Below, piece after piece: positions 1-8,223 of a stretch of 64,000 bases of DNA. The notes under the pieces are model-generated. The model saw only the letters and a list, made by a program, of their open reading frames with translations. It had not been told where the DNA came from and searched no databases. The DNA is from Alkaliphilus oremlandii OhILAs (lineage in GTDB: Bacteria; Bacillota; Clostridia; Peptostreptococcales; Natronincolaceae), in assembly GCF_000018325.1 (NCBI RefSeq), contig NC_009922.1, forward strand, positions 2,666,001-2,730,000, read 5' to 3'. The translations under genes were made by a program, and so were the position numbers. How positions within the stretch are numbered: position 1 is the stretch's first letter; each line of letters opens with the position of its first letter.

Positions 1-687
1 ACGGCTTTAGACGAGATTTGGGATGACCATATCCACTTAAATCAAACGGAGGTCCGTAGTCTTCTAGGCTCCTTCCTCTTTAAAGGCGATGATGTTTTCA
101 AAGGAATTCAATCTTTAAGTGGTGGAGAAAAAGGAAGACTTTCTCTCTTAAAGCTCATCCTTTCGAAATCCAATTTCCTTTTGTTGGACGAGCCCACCAA
201 CCATTTAGATATCGACTCCAAAGAGGTTTTAGAAGAAGCATTGATCAATTACGATGGTACGGTTTTCGTTATCTCCCATGACCGTTATTTCTTAAATCGA
301 GTGGCTACCAAAATCATAGAACTTAACCCCCATGGCAATAGCACCTACTTAGGAAATTACGATTACTATGTACAGAAGAAAAAAGAAAAGCTTTCCTTCA
401 ATGAGCCTGAGGAAAAAGAAGAAAAAACCAAAACTCAATTAAAGGAAGAAAAGCGCAAAGAGAGAGAAGCCAGAGAAAGTTTAAGAGCCATCTCAAAAAA
501 ACAGAATCAACTGGAGGCTCATATCTTGGCGGTGGAAGAAAAAATAAGTCAGCTGGAAGAGCTGATGTGCCAAGAAGAGATTTATTCCAATGAACAAAAA
601 ATCAAAGAGGTCCATGGACAGTCTGAACAGCTTAAAAAAGAGCTCAGTCAGTTGTACGAAGAATGGGAAACTTTAATTGAGCAATAA
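1..687 (+). CDS. ABC-F family ATPase, C-terminal part (cut by window edge)
   Basis: The reading frame is open from base 1, so the gene continues to the left. Seen: the ABC signature LSGGEKGRL (about bases 115-141), Walker B LLLDEPTNHLD (about 181-213) and the switch histidine in VISHDRYF. After that comes a roughly 100-residue Lys/Glu-rich coiled coil, the C-terminal domain typical of YdiF/Uup-type ABC-F proteins. These soluble tandem-ATPase proteins act on ribosomes (translation or antibiotic protection) and are not transporters. Only the second nucleotide-binding domain and tail are present here, so the subfamily cannot be fixed. It is one of the few plus-strand genes in the left third and converges on the minus-strand small ORF at 1003-1173. 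Confidence 0.9.
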   Translation, partial: TALDEIWDDHIHLNQTEVRSLLGSFLFKGDDVFKGIQSLSGGEKGRLSLLKLILSKSNFLLLDEPTNHLDIDSKEVLEEALINYDGTVFVISHDRYFLNRVATKIIELNPHGNSTYLGNYDYYVQKKKEKLSFNEPEEKEEKTKTQLKEEKRKEREARESLRAISKKQNQLEAHILAVEEKISQLEELMCQEEIYSNEQKIKEVHGQSEQLKKELSQLYEEWETLIEQ

Positions 688-732
688 GGAATATTTCACC
701 CCTTCTGTGCATATATTTTAAATGGGGAAAGT

Positions 733-833
733 TTGTCCACATTTATCCACAATTTCTCCACAGAATCCACAGAGTTATTCACAGTTTTTTTGGGTATATT
801 AGTATTCTTCACAATTCCTACACATTATCCACA
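733..833. promoter_or_regulatory. DnaA-box cluster 1
   Basis: Three exact matches to the DnaA-box consensus TTATNCACA lie in the same orientation: TTATCCACA at 743-751, TTATTCACA at 775-783 and TTATCCACA at 825-833. Near-matches TTGTCCACA (733-741), TTCTCCACA (754-762) and GAATCCACA (763-771) fill the space between. The stretch is intergenic between the ABC-F gene and the small minus-strand ORF. No dnaA, dnaN or rpmH is nearby, so this is more likely a DnaA-titrating or regulatory cluster, like those described outside oriC in Bacillus subtilis, than the origin itself. Confidence 0.7.
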
Positions 834-932
834 TAATTCATGTACTTTATTAAAAAATATATCAACAACGCCTTGAGGATAAATCGGATACAGCTCCATG
901 CATCTGAGCAAAGCTCATTGGAGCAAATGAAG

Positions 933-980
933 AAACACCATGTATGAAGAAGAAGTGCCCTTTCCTCGTGCATGGTGTTT
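933..980 (-). terminator. Hairpin downstream of the small ORF (candidate terminator)
   Basis: A perfect 10-bp inverted repeat (AAACACCATG at 933-942 and CATGGTGTTT at 971-980) flanks a 28-base loop. It lies between the convergent ends of the ABC-F gene and the small ORF. The T-run is short on both sides and the loop is long, so terminator function is likely but not certain. Confidence 0.45.
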
Positions 981-1002
981 TTGTATCATTGATTTCTATG
1001 TA

Positions 1003-1173
1003 TTATAGTTCTATCTTTTCCAGTTCTTCCTTCAGCTCTTGGATTAAAACATCCTTGGCTCTCGTTTCAGCTATAAGAGAATTTATGATTCCATACATAT
1101 TGTCGATCATATCCAACAATGCTTCCTTCTCCATTGTCATATCAACGTTTTTCATCCATGATAACATTTCCAT
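1003..1173 (-). CDS. Small hypothetical protein, 56 aa
   Basis: I do not recognise a family. The ORF starts at an ATG seven bases after a good ribosome site (AGGGGGA) and ends in TAA. The product is mostly helical: the N-terminus reads MEMLSWMKNVDMTMEKEA and the C-terminal half is a short Glu/Lys coiled-coil stretch (LIQELKEELEKIEL). It has no signal peptide, no membrane segment and no cysteines. It is followed by an inverted repeat (933-980) and lies next to the DnaA-box cluster, downstream of tsaD. The ribosome site and downstream hairpin make it a credible real gene although it is very short. Confidence 0.6.
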   Translation of the reverse strand: MEMLSWMKNVDMTMEKEALLDMIDNMYGIINSLIAETRAKDVLIQELKEELEKIEL

Positions 1174-1273
1174 ATAGATTTCCCCCTAAAAGTAATTAAT
1201 GACTCTCTTAGTATAGCATAGTACTTTTTAACATGACATGGACAATGTTATGCAGGCTTAGCACTTTATGGAA

Positions 1274-2305
1274 TTAATATCTTTGGCCTATTTTTAAGCT
1301 TGGAAAGGCGTTTAGATCCAATCCAGAGCGGATTCCCCGGATATAATCGTAATAAGCCACACAGCCGATCATGGCCGCATTATCGGTGCAAAGTGTTAAA
1401 GACGGAAATTTGAAATCGATCTGATTCTTTTTGCATTCTCTCTCCATGACCTCTCGCAATCCGCTATTGGCCGCTACACCACCTGCCAGAACGATTCGAT
1501 CTAGCCCCTTATCTAATGCACATTGTACAGCCTTTTCCGTCAGTATCTCTACGACAGACTTCTGAAAGCTTGCTGCAACATCGGCTACTGGTATTTCTGA
1601 GCCCTTCATCTTCTGAGAGTTTAAATAGTTCAGCACTGCAGACTTCAGCCCGCTAAAGCTAAAGTCGTAGCTTCCTTCTTCTAAATAGGCTTTCGGAAAA
1701 GGAATGGCATCCTTATTTCCTTCCTTGGCAAGTCGATCAATTTGCGGTCCGCCAGGATACCCCAACCCCAAAGCTCTTGCTACCTTATCGAAAGCCTCTC
1801 CTGCTGCATCGTCTCTGGTCTTTCCTAAGACTTCATAATCTCCGTAATCCTTCATATGAACCAAATGGCTGTGCCCACCGGATACAATGAGACAAATAAA
1901 TGGCGGTTCCAATTCTTTATGTTCAATAAAATTTGCATAGATATGTCCCTCAATATGGTTGACGCCATTCAGTGGTAAATCCCTGGCATAGGCGATGGCC
2001 TTGGCAGCGGACAAGCCCACCAATAAGGCACCGACCAACCCCGGTCCGTAAGTTACACCTACGTGGGTAATATCTTCAAAGGAAACTTTCCCTTCAGCCA
2101 AAGCTTCATCGATGACTTCATTGATATTTTCAATATGCTTTCTCGATGCAACCTCCGGCACCACACCGCCGAATTTTTTATGCTGCTCAATTTGAGAATT
2201 AATAATATTCGATAGAACCTCTCTTCCATTTTTTAATACACTGACAGAGGTTTCATCGCAGCTAGACTCTATGGCTAGCGTAATGATATCTTCTTGCTTC
2301 AACAT
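1274..2305 (-). CDS. tsaD: tRNA N6-adenosine threonylcarbamoyltransferase TsaD
   Basis: TsaD transfers the threonylcarbamoyl group from threonylcarbamoyl-AMP to A37 of ANN-decoding tRNAs (t6A) and acts with TsaB and TsaE in the cytoplasm. The 343-residue protein is full length. Seen: the N-terminal ASKHA-type start (AIESSCDETS), the metal-binding histidine pair H117/H121 in NHIEGH, the glycine-rich GPGLVGALLVG, SGGHSHL, and the C-terminal metal ligand D308 in CTDNAAMIG. A clear ribosome site (GGAG) precedes the ATG. It is the last gene of tsaE-tsaB-rimI-tsaD, 16 bases after rimI. Confidence 0.97.
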   Translation of the reverse strand: MLKQEDIITLAIESSCDETSVSVLKNGREVLSNIINSQIEQHKKFGGVVPEVASRKHIENINEVIDEALAEGKVSFEDITHVGVTYGPGLVGALLVGLSAAKAIAYARDLPLNGVNHIEGHIYANFIEHKELEPPFICLIVSGGHSHLVHMKDYGDYEVLGKTRDDAAGEAFDKVARALGLGYPGGPQIDRLAKEGNKDAIPFPKAYLEEGSYDFSFSGLKSAVLNYLNSQKMKGSEIPVADVAASFQKSVVEILTEKAVQCALDKGLDRIVLAGGVAANSGLREVMERECKKNQIDFKFPSLTLCTDNAAMIGCVAYYDYIRGIRSGLDLNAFPSLKIGQRY

Positions 2306-2321
2306 GTTTGATTCTCCTTCG

Positions 2322-2771
2322 TTATATTACATCATTCCACATAATAATGGCATCTTCTCCATTATCGTGATAATATCCTGGTCGAACGCCGCAGGGCATA
2401 AAACCATATTGTCTATAGAGTCCCTGTGCCACTACATTAGAGCTTCGAACCTCCAAGGTCATCCGATAGATATTGATCTTTCTGCCTTCCTCCAGCAATG
2501 CCTCTACAATTTTCTTCCCTACACCCAGCCCTCTATATCTAGGATGTACTGCTATATTTGTAATATGAGCCTCATCAACAATGAGCCACATGCCGCCATA
2601 GGCTGCTACAACACCGTCCACTTCTGCTACCACATATCTGGATAACTTATTTTTTGTAAGCTCCGTTACAAAGGAATTTCTAGTCCAAGGGATTGTAAAT
2701 GAATTTTCCTCAATATCTAAAACAGCATCAATATCCGTTAATTCCATTTTTCTCGTAATGATCTCTTCCAT
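2322..2771 (-). CDS. rimI: Ribosomal protein S18-alanine N-acetyltransferase RimI
   Basis: A GNAT-fold acetyltransferase of 149 residues, the family length. The acetyl-CoA loop R-Y-R-G-L-G-V-G-K is seen around residues 79-87, and the RimI-like C-terminal block ALLEEGRKINIYRMTLEV-RSSN is followed by LYRQYGF. RimI acetylates the N-terminal alanine of ribosomal protein S18 in enterobacteria; the same substrate here is inferred. It sits between tsaB and tsaD, six bases after the tsaB stop, the common Firmicute arrangement. Confidence 0.92.
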   Translation of the reverse strand: MEEIITRKMELTDIDAVLDIEENSFTIPWTRNSFVTELTKNKLSRYVVAEVDGVVAAYGGMWLIVDEAHITNIAVHPRYRGLGVGKKIVEALLEEGRKINIYRMTLEVRSSNVVAQGLYRQYGFMPCGVRPGYYHDNGEDAIIMWNDVI

Positions 2772-2777
2772 AAAAGA

Positions 2778-3479
2778 TTACGCCCTCCCTTTCATCTTTT
2801 CGTCGTATTGAACCTCTGCCGCAGACTTTCTCATATAAATCGGAGCAATGTCCCCAACAAGACCTTTTTCAAATTTAATCTTGGCGATTTCTCCTACAGA
2901 CGCTGCAGATGGGATTAAGAACTTCTTCGGCGGAACCTGAAACTGCGCTCCCAATCGTTCCTTTAAAATCAGGGAAAATTTATCGATGGCATCCCCAACA
3001 AAATATACAGCTTCTGTTTCTTTCTGCAATCGATCCATCAGTTCATCAATGTGCAGAACCTGCTGGGGCACCACTTCCACCATTTGACCTTTGACCCACT
3101 GAAATACCCCCGTATAGACCAAATCCCGCTGGGCATCAATGATGGGACAAACGAAGCCTGTACTCTGAAATAGATTAAAAGCCAATGCCTCTAAGGTTGG
3201 TACCCCTACTACAGGTTTATCCAAAGCCTGAGCCATGGCTCTTATTGTAGCAATACCGATTCTAAGTCCAGTAAAAGATCCCGGCCCTAAGGATACTGCA
3301 AATACGTCAATATCCTTCGGTGTCAACTCACAGCTTCTGACGATTTCTTCTATCATCGGCATCAGCTTTTCTGAATGACTCTTTCTATGATTCAAGGTAT
3401 ATTCTCCAATTACTTTATCCTCATCTAGTAAAGCAACTGTAGCCGTCATAGAAGATGTGTCTAAGGCTAATAATTTCAT
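2778..3479 (-). CDS. tsaB: tRNA threonylcarbamoyladenosine biosynthesis protein TsaB
   Basis: TsaB is the catalytically inactive partner of TsaD that scaffolds the TsaB-TsaD-TsaE complex for t6A synthesis. The 233-residue protein begins with the family signature LALDTSSMTATVALL and carries GPGSFTGLRIG near residues 66-76, the degenerate ASKHA nucleotide-binding site. It overlaps the end of tsaE by four bases, which implies translational coupling. Confidence 0.95.
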   Translation of the reverse strand: MKLLALDTSSMTATVALLDEDKVIGEYTLNHRKSHSEKLMPMIEEIVRSCELTPKDIDVFAVSLGPGSFTGLRIGIATIRAMAQALDKPVVGVPTLEALAFNLFQSTGFVCPIIDAQRDLVYTGVFQWVKGQMVEVVPQQVLHIDELMDRLQKETEAVYFVGDAIDKFSLILKERLGAQFQVPPKKFLIPSAASVGEIAKIKFEKGLVGDIAPIYMRKSAAEVQYDEKMKGRA

Positions 3480-3934
3480 ATGGCTAACAACTCCTTAATC
3501 ATTCCTTCATAATACTCATTGGTAAAGTCAAAACAAATCCTTCTGGATTCAACACCCGTTACTTTAATCTCCATCCATAGTCGATCCTTCGGTAGAACCT
3601 CTTCGATTAAAGAGGCCCACTCGATGACACAAACCCCTTCTCCATAAAAGTATTCCTCATAGCCGATGTCTTCCATTTCACTTACATGGTTAATCCGGTA
3701 CACATCAAAATGGTACAGTGGCAGTCGTCCATCATACTCCTGAATCAATGTAAAGGTAGGGCTGGTCACATATTCTTCAACTTCCAAACCGGAAGCAAAG
3801 GCCTGTGTAAATGTGGTTTTACCAGCACCCAAATCTCCCGTCATACAAAGGATATCCCCTGCTCCAACTAATTTTCCTAGCCTTTTAGCCAGATTTTCTA
3901 ATTCTTCTTGATTCAATATATCAATACAGATCAT
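3476..3934 (-). CDS. tsaE: tRNA threonylcarbamoyladenosine biosynthesis ATPase TsaE
   Basis: TsaE is the small P-loop ATPase that recycles the TsaB-TsaD complex after each t6A transfer. Seen: Walker A GDLGAGKTT at about residues 33-41, TSPTFTLI (switch), YHFDVYR and IEWA near the C-terminus, all typical of the family. I start at the ATG at 3934 (152 aa, family length, with GTAGGTG just upstream). An in-frame ATG at 4006 would add 24 residues with no homology and no good ribosome site. It is the first gene of the tsaE-tsaB-rimI-tsaD run. Confidence 0.93.
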   Translation of the reverse strand: MICIDILNQEELENLAKRLGKLVGAGDILCMTGDLGAGKTTFTQAFASGLEVEEYVTSPTFTLIQEYDGRLPLYHFDVYRINHVSEMEDIGYEEYFYGEGVCVIEWASLIEEVLPKDRLWMEIKVTGVESRRICFDFTNEYYEGMIKELLAI

Positions 3935-4080
3935 AATTGCACCTACTTCACAGGATTTTATCTGATGCCTTCTTATAGTTTTCCAAGGCTTCTCAATTAC
4001 ATTCACAATAATATCTCACACAGTACATTTTAGCACAATTTATTCAATAAAACATAGGAAGTTTTAAAAAGTATGGGGAC

Positions 4081-4108
4081 AAAAAAAGAAGGCTCCAACG
4101 GGAGCCCT
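4081..4108 (-). terminator. Rho-independent terminator after the lipoprotein gene
   Basis: Perfect stem GGCTCC (4091-4096) / GGAGCC (4101-4106) with an AACG loop (plus-strand reading). On the minus strand it is followed by a run of seven T. It lies about 20 bases after the stop of the lipoprotein gene. Confidence 0.85.
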
Positions 4109-4126
4109 CTGTATTTCTTATCTTTA

Positions 4127-5095
4127 TTAAAAATTTCCATCGCTTTTCATTTCTTGTAATAGCTTCTCTGCAAGACGAAGGTAGTTATCCCATGCACCGT
4201 TACGCACAGTAAAACCACTTGAAGCATAGTTTCCAGTAGTATCCACTGCTGGTAGCTTAGATAAATCTAATAGATCCTGTGTCTGTACAACCTTTTCATT
4301 TAAGGCATCCATTTGAACATTGAATCCAATACGAGAAGGCTCCTCATACTCAACACTGTCATATTTTGACTGTCTATAGAATTCCTTTAAGCTTGCATCC
4401 GCAATTTCATCCGGTGAATCTGCAAAAATTTCATCGTATCGAACTGAAACGATTTTCTTATCCTTTAAAACAACCTTTAAGCTACCGGTCAATCCACCTT
4501 CTAGCTTCTCAGCGATGCTATAATATTTTTCATTGGAGGGCTTTTCCATCTCCGGCACTAATTTTTCTGCTAATGGCAGCATGGATTGGTTGATACTGTT
4601 AGATGCGCCAGAAACTACATCGAATTCTCCGGTTAATCTTTGTTCTTCCATCATTTGCTTTTCAACTAAAACAACGCTTTGGATCCAAGCGGCACCTTTT
4701 TTTGCCCCCATATCAAAGTTATACTCAGACATACGCTTCGGTACGTTTTGGAAGTAACGATGGTAATAGTTTGGACGCGTCATTTCATTGAATTCAACGT
4801 GAGCAATTTCCTCTCCATTTTTAACAACCTCCAAGATCCCTAGATGGCCTTGTCTGAAGCGTTCCTCAATTCTATAATAATCACCCTTTGTGATACCCAG
4901 CTTTGGTTGTGCGCTCCAATCAAGATCAATCACATGGATCTGGTTCTGATCTTTTTCTGTATTCTGCTTTTCTACTTCGGCAGAAGGTTTTTGTTCTGGC
5001 GCTGCATTCCCTCCTTGAGGCGTACATCCTACGATCGTAATAGCCAAACCTGCAATCAATAAACTCTTCATTAGCTTGGAATTGTTCATAGCCAT
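4127..5095 (-). CDS. Lipoprotein with two FMN-binding-like domains
   Basis: A secreted lipoprotein of 322 residues: a basic N-terminus, a hydrophobic stretch, and a lipobox ITIVGC with the lipidated cysteine at about residue 24. A polar Pro/Glu/Gln linker follows, then two related halves. The first half ends in DVVSGASNSINQ, which resembles the D-x-x-S-G-A-T motif of FMN-binding domains flavinylated by ApbE. The second half (from about residue 192, beginning YYSIAEKLEGGLTG) repeats the fold but lacks the motif. Two-domain FMN lipoproteins such as Listeria PplA serve extracellular electron transfer; that role here is inference, and the expected Thr is Ser. It is monocistronic, with a GGAGAG ribosome site and its own terminator. 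Confidence 0.65.
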   Translation of the reverse strand: MAMNNSKLMKSLLIAGLAITIVGCTPQGGNAAPEQKPSAEVEKQNTEKDQNQIHVIDLDWSAQPKLGITKGDYYRIEERFRQGHLGILEVVKNGEEIAHVEFNEMTRPNYYHRYFQNVPKRMSEYNFDMGAKKGAAWIQSVVLVEKQMMEEQRLTGEFDVVSGASNSINQSMLPLAEKLVPEMEKPSNEKYYSIAEKLEGGLTGSLKVVLKDKKIVSVRYDEIFADSPDEIADASLKEFYRQSKYDSVEYEEPSRIGFNVQMDALNEKVVQTQDLLDLSKLPAVDTTGNYASSGFTVRNGAWDNYLRLAEKLLQEMKSDGNF

Positions 5096-5278
5096 TTCAA
5101 CATCTCTCCTTATTTACTGTTTTGATGCCATTCAAAAGGACACCTTTGTTATATCTTTATCATACAAAATTGTTCTTCAAAAATGAATGGAATAAATAAG
5201 GATCCTACCCGTACAAAATACAGATGAAAAAAGAAAGCCCCCATATAGTTGTTTTTTATGTTTTGTTCATCATAGAAT

Positions 5279-6394
5279 TCATCTGCCTCTGGCTTCGTCC
5301 CTCAGAGCATTTTTAAATTCCATGGGCGATAAACCGACGTTCTTTTTAAAGAGCTTCCCAAAGTACTCCGCATCCTTATACCCTAACCGATCTGCAACCT
5401 CATAATTTCTTAGGGTACCTTCCGCGATTAATTGCTTGGCTCTTTCCATCTTCACCATGGTAATATATTCACCGATGGTCATACCAGTTTCCTGTTTAAA
5501 CAGATCGCCAATATAGTTTTTTGTGAGGAATAGAACCTCCGATATTGTGCTAATACTGATGCTCTGCTCTACATTTTCCAATACATAACTACATATTTCC
5601 GCTATGAGAGGGCTCTTTTTCCCTCGCAGTATCAACTGAGCAATGGTAGCCTCCAATATGCCCAATGCTGCCACAATGTGCACCTTCATCGCTTCTATAT
5701 CCCCACAATTTGTTAAGTTTATATTCACAAGTAGCGCCTTATCCACAAATTGATCCAGCCATTGATGATGCTGATAAATTCCTTTTAAAATTTCACCGTA
5801 GGATTTTTCCAATAAAACCGCTGTTTTTATCGGATCTCTCTCTAAAGCCGCACCAGTATCCGTTACCATGGCTTCTATGGCTGGGAGTGCTTGCTGTGCA
5901 TCACCTGCTGAGATATATTGAATAATGGATTCGATATGATGCTCTGGATAATAGACCTCCAGCTTTTCACTCAATCGATCCTCCAGTTTTTTTAACTGGC
6001 TCTCTTTTTCTCTTTCCTCTTCAATATATTGCTGCGCCTTTAGAAGAAGCTTCTGTAGCTCCTCTCTCTGAACAGGCTTCACAAGATAGTCGAAAATCCC
6101 ATATTGAATCGCTTCCTTTGCAAAGCTAAATTCACTGTGCTCACTTAGGAAAACCACACAGCGTGCTAACTGATGCTCATCCACCTCTTTTAAAAGCTCA
6201 ACGCCATCAATCCTTGGCATTTTAATATCTGTAATTAGGAGATCAACGGACTGCTTCTGAAGCTTGTCTAGCGCATCCTTTCCATCCTCCGCCTCCTCTA
6301 CGATATGAAACCCTGTTTCTTCTCCCCACAAAGGCAATCTTTTGATCTGCCTGCGTATGATTTCCATATCATCAACAATCATTACCTTATACAT
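5279..6394 (-). CDS. Two-component response regulator, AraC-type output
   Basis: A CheY-like receiver domain (residues 1-120: MIVDDMEIIRR acidic pocket, phosphoacceptor Asp in LLITDIKMPRIDG, switch Lys in YLVKPV) is followed by a helical linker. The C-terminal AraC/XylS double helix-turn-helix covers about 270-365 (FLTKNYIGDLFKQETGMT and KDAEYFGKLFKKNVG). This is the YesN-type architecture, a DNA-binding activator. The start at 6394 follows GAGGG by five bases; an upstream ATG seven codons earlier lies inside the kinase gene. It is translated directly after the histidine kinase, so the two form one signalling pair. The target is unknown. Confidence 0.9.
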   Translation of the reverse strand: MYKVMIVDDMEIIRRQIKRLPLWGEETGFHIVEEAEDGKDALDKLQKQSVDLLITDIKMPRIDGVELLKEVDEHQLARCVVFLSEHSEFSFAKEAIQYGIFDYLVKPVQREELQKLLLKAQQYIEEEREKESQLKKLEDRLSEKLEVYYPEHHIESIIQYISAGDAQQALPAIEAMVTDTGAALERDPIKTAVLLEKSYGEILKGIYQHHQWLDQFVDKALLVNINLTNCGDIEAMKVHIVAALGILEATIAQLILRGKKSPLIAEICSYVLENVEQSISISTISEVLFLTKNYIGDLFKQETGMTIGEYITMVKMERAKQLIAEGTLRNYEVADRLGYKDAEYFGKLFKKNVGLSPMEFKNALRDEARGR

Positions 6395-6395
6395 A

Positions 6396-8036
6396 TTATC
6401 CCTCATTCTCTGCATGGATTTCTATAGGAATGGTAAAATATACCGTAGCGCCTCCATTTAATACGGCCTCTATCCAAACACTGCCACCGTGCTTTTGAAT
6501 AATCTTCTTTACAGTAGCAAGCCCAATGCCAGTGCCTTCAAAATCTTGACTTCTATGAAGCCTCTGAAATATACCGAAAAGCTTACTGGAATATTTCATA
6601 TCAAACCCTACCCCATTGTCCTTTAAATAAAAAATATACTCATTTTCTCTGGTGTAGCAACCAACCCTTATTTCTATGGGCTCTTTTTCTTTAGAAAACT
6701 TCACTGCATTGGATAGGATATTGGTTATGGCCTGCTTAAATAGTATTTTATCGACTTGGATTTCTGGGAGCCTTCCTTCAAAAATCAGCATCATATCCTT
6801 TTCAGAGTTCCCTACTTCAAATTCTTTAAAAACCGATTGAATTATTTCATCCGATGCCACCGTTTCCCTTACAATATTCGCCTTTGAAGTCATTGCATAT
6901 TCTAACAACTTATTGATGAGGGTGATCATATCGCTGGAAATTCCTTGAATGTGATCAATCATCTCTCTAGCTTCTCCATGAATTATACTGCCATAATCCT
7001 CTATAATAAATTTACTGTATCCATCAATGGCCCTAAGGGGCGATTTTAAATCGTGGGAAATGGTATATGAAAACTCCTCCAGCTCCGACACTGCATTCTG
7101 TAGCTCAGAAGTTCTACTGGCAACCCGCTGCTCCAGTTCATCGTTCAGACTTTTTATTTCTTCAATTGCCAGCTTATACTGGGTCTCTCTTAATTTCAAT
7201 GCCTCCTGAGTCTCCAGCATTTGCTGAACGAAACGTACCGTAATCCCACCCATTATGGAAAATAGTATGGTGGCCAGCAGAAAAGCAATTCTTGTTTTTT
7301 CATCCAATTGGATCATCCATTGTAAGGGTGCATTCCTATCTGCTATAAAGTTATAGACTGCCACCACAATCAATGTAAAACTCAACCCAAAAGCAATGAT
7401 GGCGGACATGATCCTCGTATTGTATTTAGCACCTTTAGAACATGGTAATTTAAATATCCTTCGAATAAAAGGAAGCAACAATAAAGCGTCACACAGCGCC
7501 ACCAAGATGGACTCTACAATAATTCCTTTGATCGCAAATAATAATATGATCTCCATATCTACATTCGTATAGGCCATGGGATTCCAAAAAGGTGGATTAA
7601 ACTGAACTAAAATAGGAAATAAAGTGATATACAGAGCCAACCGAATGAGGATATAAATGAACTGTAAAAAATAAATATTGTAATAAATACTCTTTTCACG
7701 AAGTCTCCTCTGGCTTCCATATCCATGGAGCATGATCCACAGATACAGCGCTAGAGCTGGAACTATGGACGCCCATCCATTGTAACTACCTAAAAAGAAA
7801 GGATACAGAAAAACAAACCCTAAAGTGATACTGATGATACCATATCTCCTACCCCAAGCAAGGGTAACCAGCATGGGCAGGATAATACTCCAAGTAAAAT
7901 TAATAGAAAATCCATTGAAATCGAATCGACTGGAATAGAAGGTCCCAACAAACCCCATGAACCCCAGAACAATGGCGGTACTCATTTTATAAATGTCTAT
8001 ATTTTTAAAGTCTAGCTTTTTATGACTTTGAATCAT
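6396..8036 (-). CDS. Membrane sensor histidine kinase
   Basis: 546 residues. About seven hydrophobic segments occupy the N-terminal 270 residues (an integral-membrane sensing module I cannot name), followed by a short coiled coil. The HisKA domain carries the phosphorylated histidine in YTISHDLKSPLRAIDGY (around residue 331). The HATPase domain has an N box (ITNILSNAVKFS), DNGVGFD and GTGIGLATVKKII. The kinase end is of the bacteriophytochrome/Cph1 type and not the HisKA_7TM/YesM type usually paired with AraC regulators. It is the first gene of the pair and overlaps the regulator region by one base. The signal is unknown. Confidence 0.9.
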   Translation of the reverse strand: MIQSHKKLDFKNIDIYKMSTAIVLGFMGFVGTFYSSRFDFNGFSINFTWSIILPMLVTLAWGRRYGIISITLGFVFLYPFFLGSYNGWASIVPALALYLWIMLHGYGSQRRLREKSIYYNIYFLQFIYILIRLALYITLFPILVQFNPPFWNPMAYTNVDMEIILLFAIKGIIVESILVALCDALLLLPFIRRIFKLPCSKGAKYNTRIMSAIIAFGLSFTLIVVAVYNFIADRNAPLQWMIQLDEKTRIAFLLATILFSIMGGITVRFVQQMLETQEALKLRETQYKLAIEEIKSLNDELEQRVASRTSELQNAVSELEEFSYTISHDLKSPLRAIDGYSKFIIEDYGSIIHGEAREMIDHIQGISSDMITLINKLLEYAMTSKANIVRETVASDEIIQSVFKEFEVGNSEKDMMLIFEGRLPEIQVDKILFKQAITNILSNAVKFSKEKEPIEIRVGCYTRENEYIFYLKDNGVGFDMKYSSKLFGIFQRLHRSQDFEGTGIGLATVKKIIQKHGGSVWIEAVLNGGATVYFTIPIEIHAENEG

Positions 8037-8175
8037 CCTTCGCTCTCCTATCTATAGCAACCTACCCTATATTTTAACATAACCCCCTTCACAAATCATA
8101 AACTTTTTCTACTCTTCTGTACTTCTAAATTTTAAATTGGGCTCCTATATTTTCTTAGTCTTTCACAAAACACAA

Positions 8176-8211
8176 GAAAAAAGCCCTCCTTTTCATTTGG
8201 AAAGGAAGGCT
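8176..8211 (-). terminator. Terminator after the riboflavin transporter gene
   Basis: An 11-base inverted repeat with one G-T pair (AGCCCTCCTTT at 8182-8192, AAAGGAAGGCT at 8201-8211) is followed on the minus strand by a T-rich tract. It lies 13 bases after the stop codon of the transporter. Confidence 0.85.
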
Positions 8212-8223
8212 TCTCGTTTATGA

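Noticed and set aside
733..833. Chromosomal origin of replication
   Set aside because: DnaA boxes are present but dnaA, dnaN, rpmH, recF or gyr genes and an adjacent unwinding element with DnaA trios are not seen.
944..1177. Plus-strand ORF of 77 codons in the gap after the ABC-F gene
   Set aside because: It is antisense to the 56-codon minus-strand ORF that has the better ribosome site and starts inside the downstream hairpin.
3935..4006. N-terminal extension of TsaE from the ATG at 4006
   Set aside because: The 24 added residues match no TsaE and lack a ribosome site; the ATG at 3934 has one and gives the family length.
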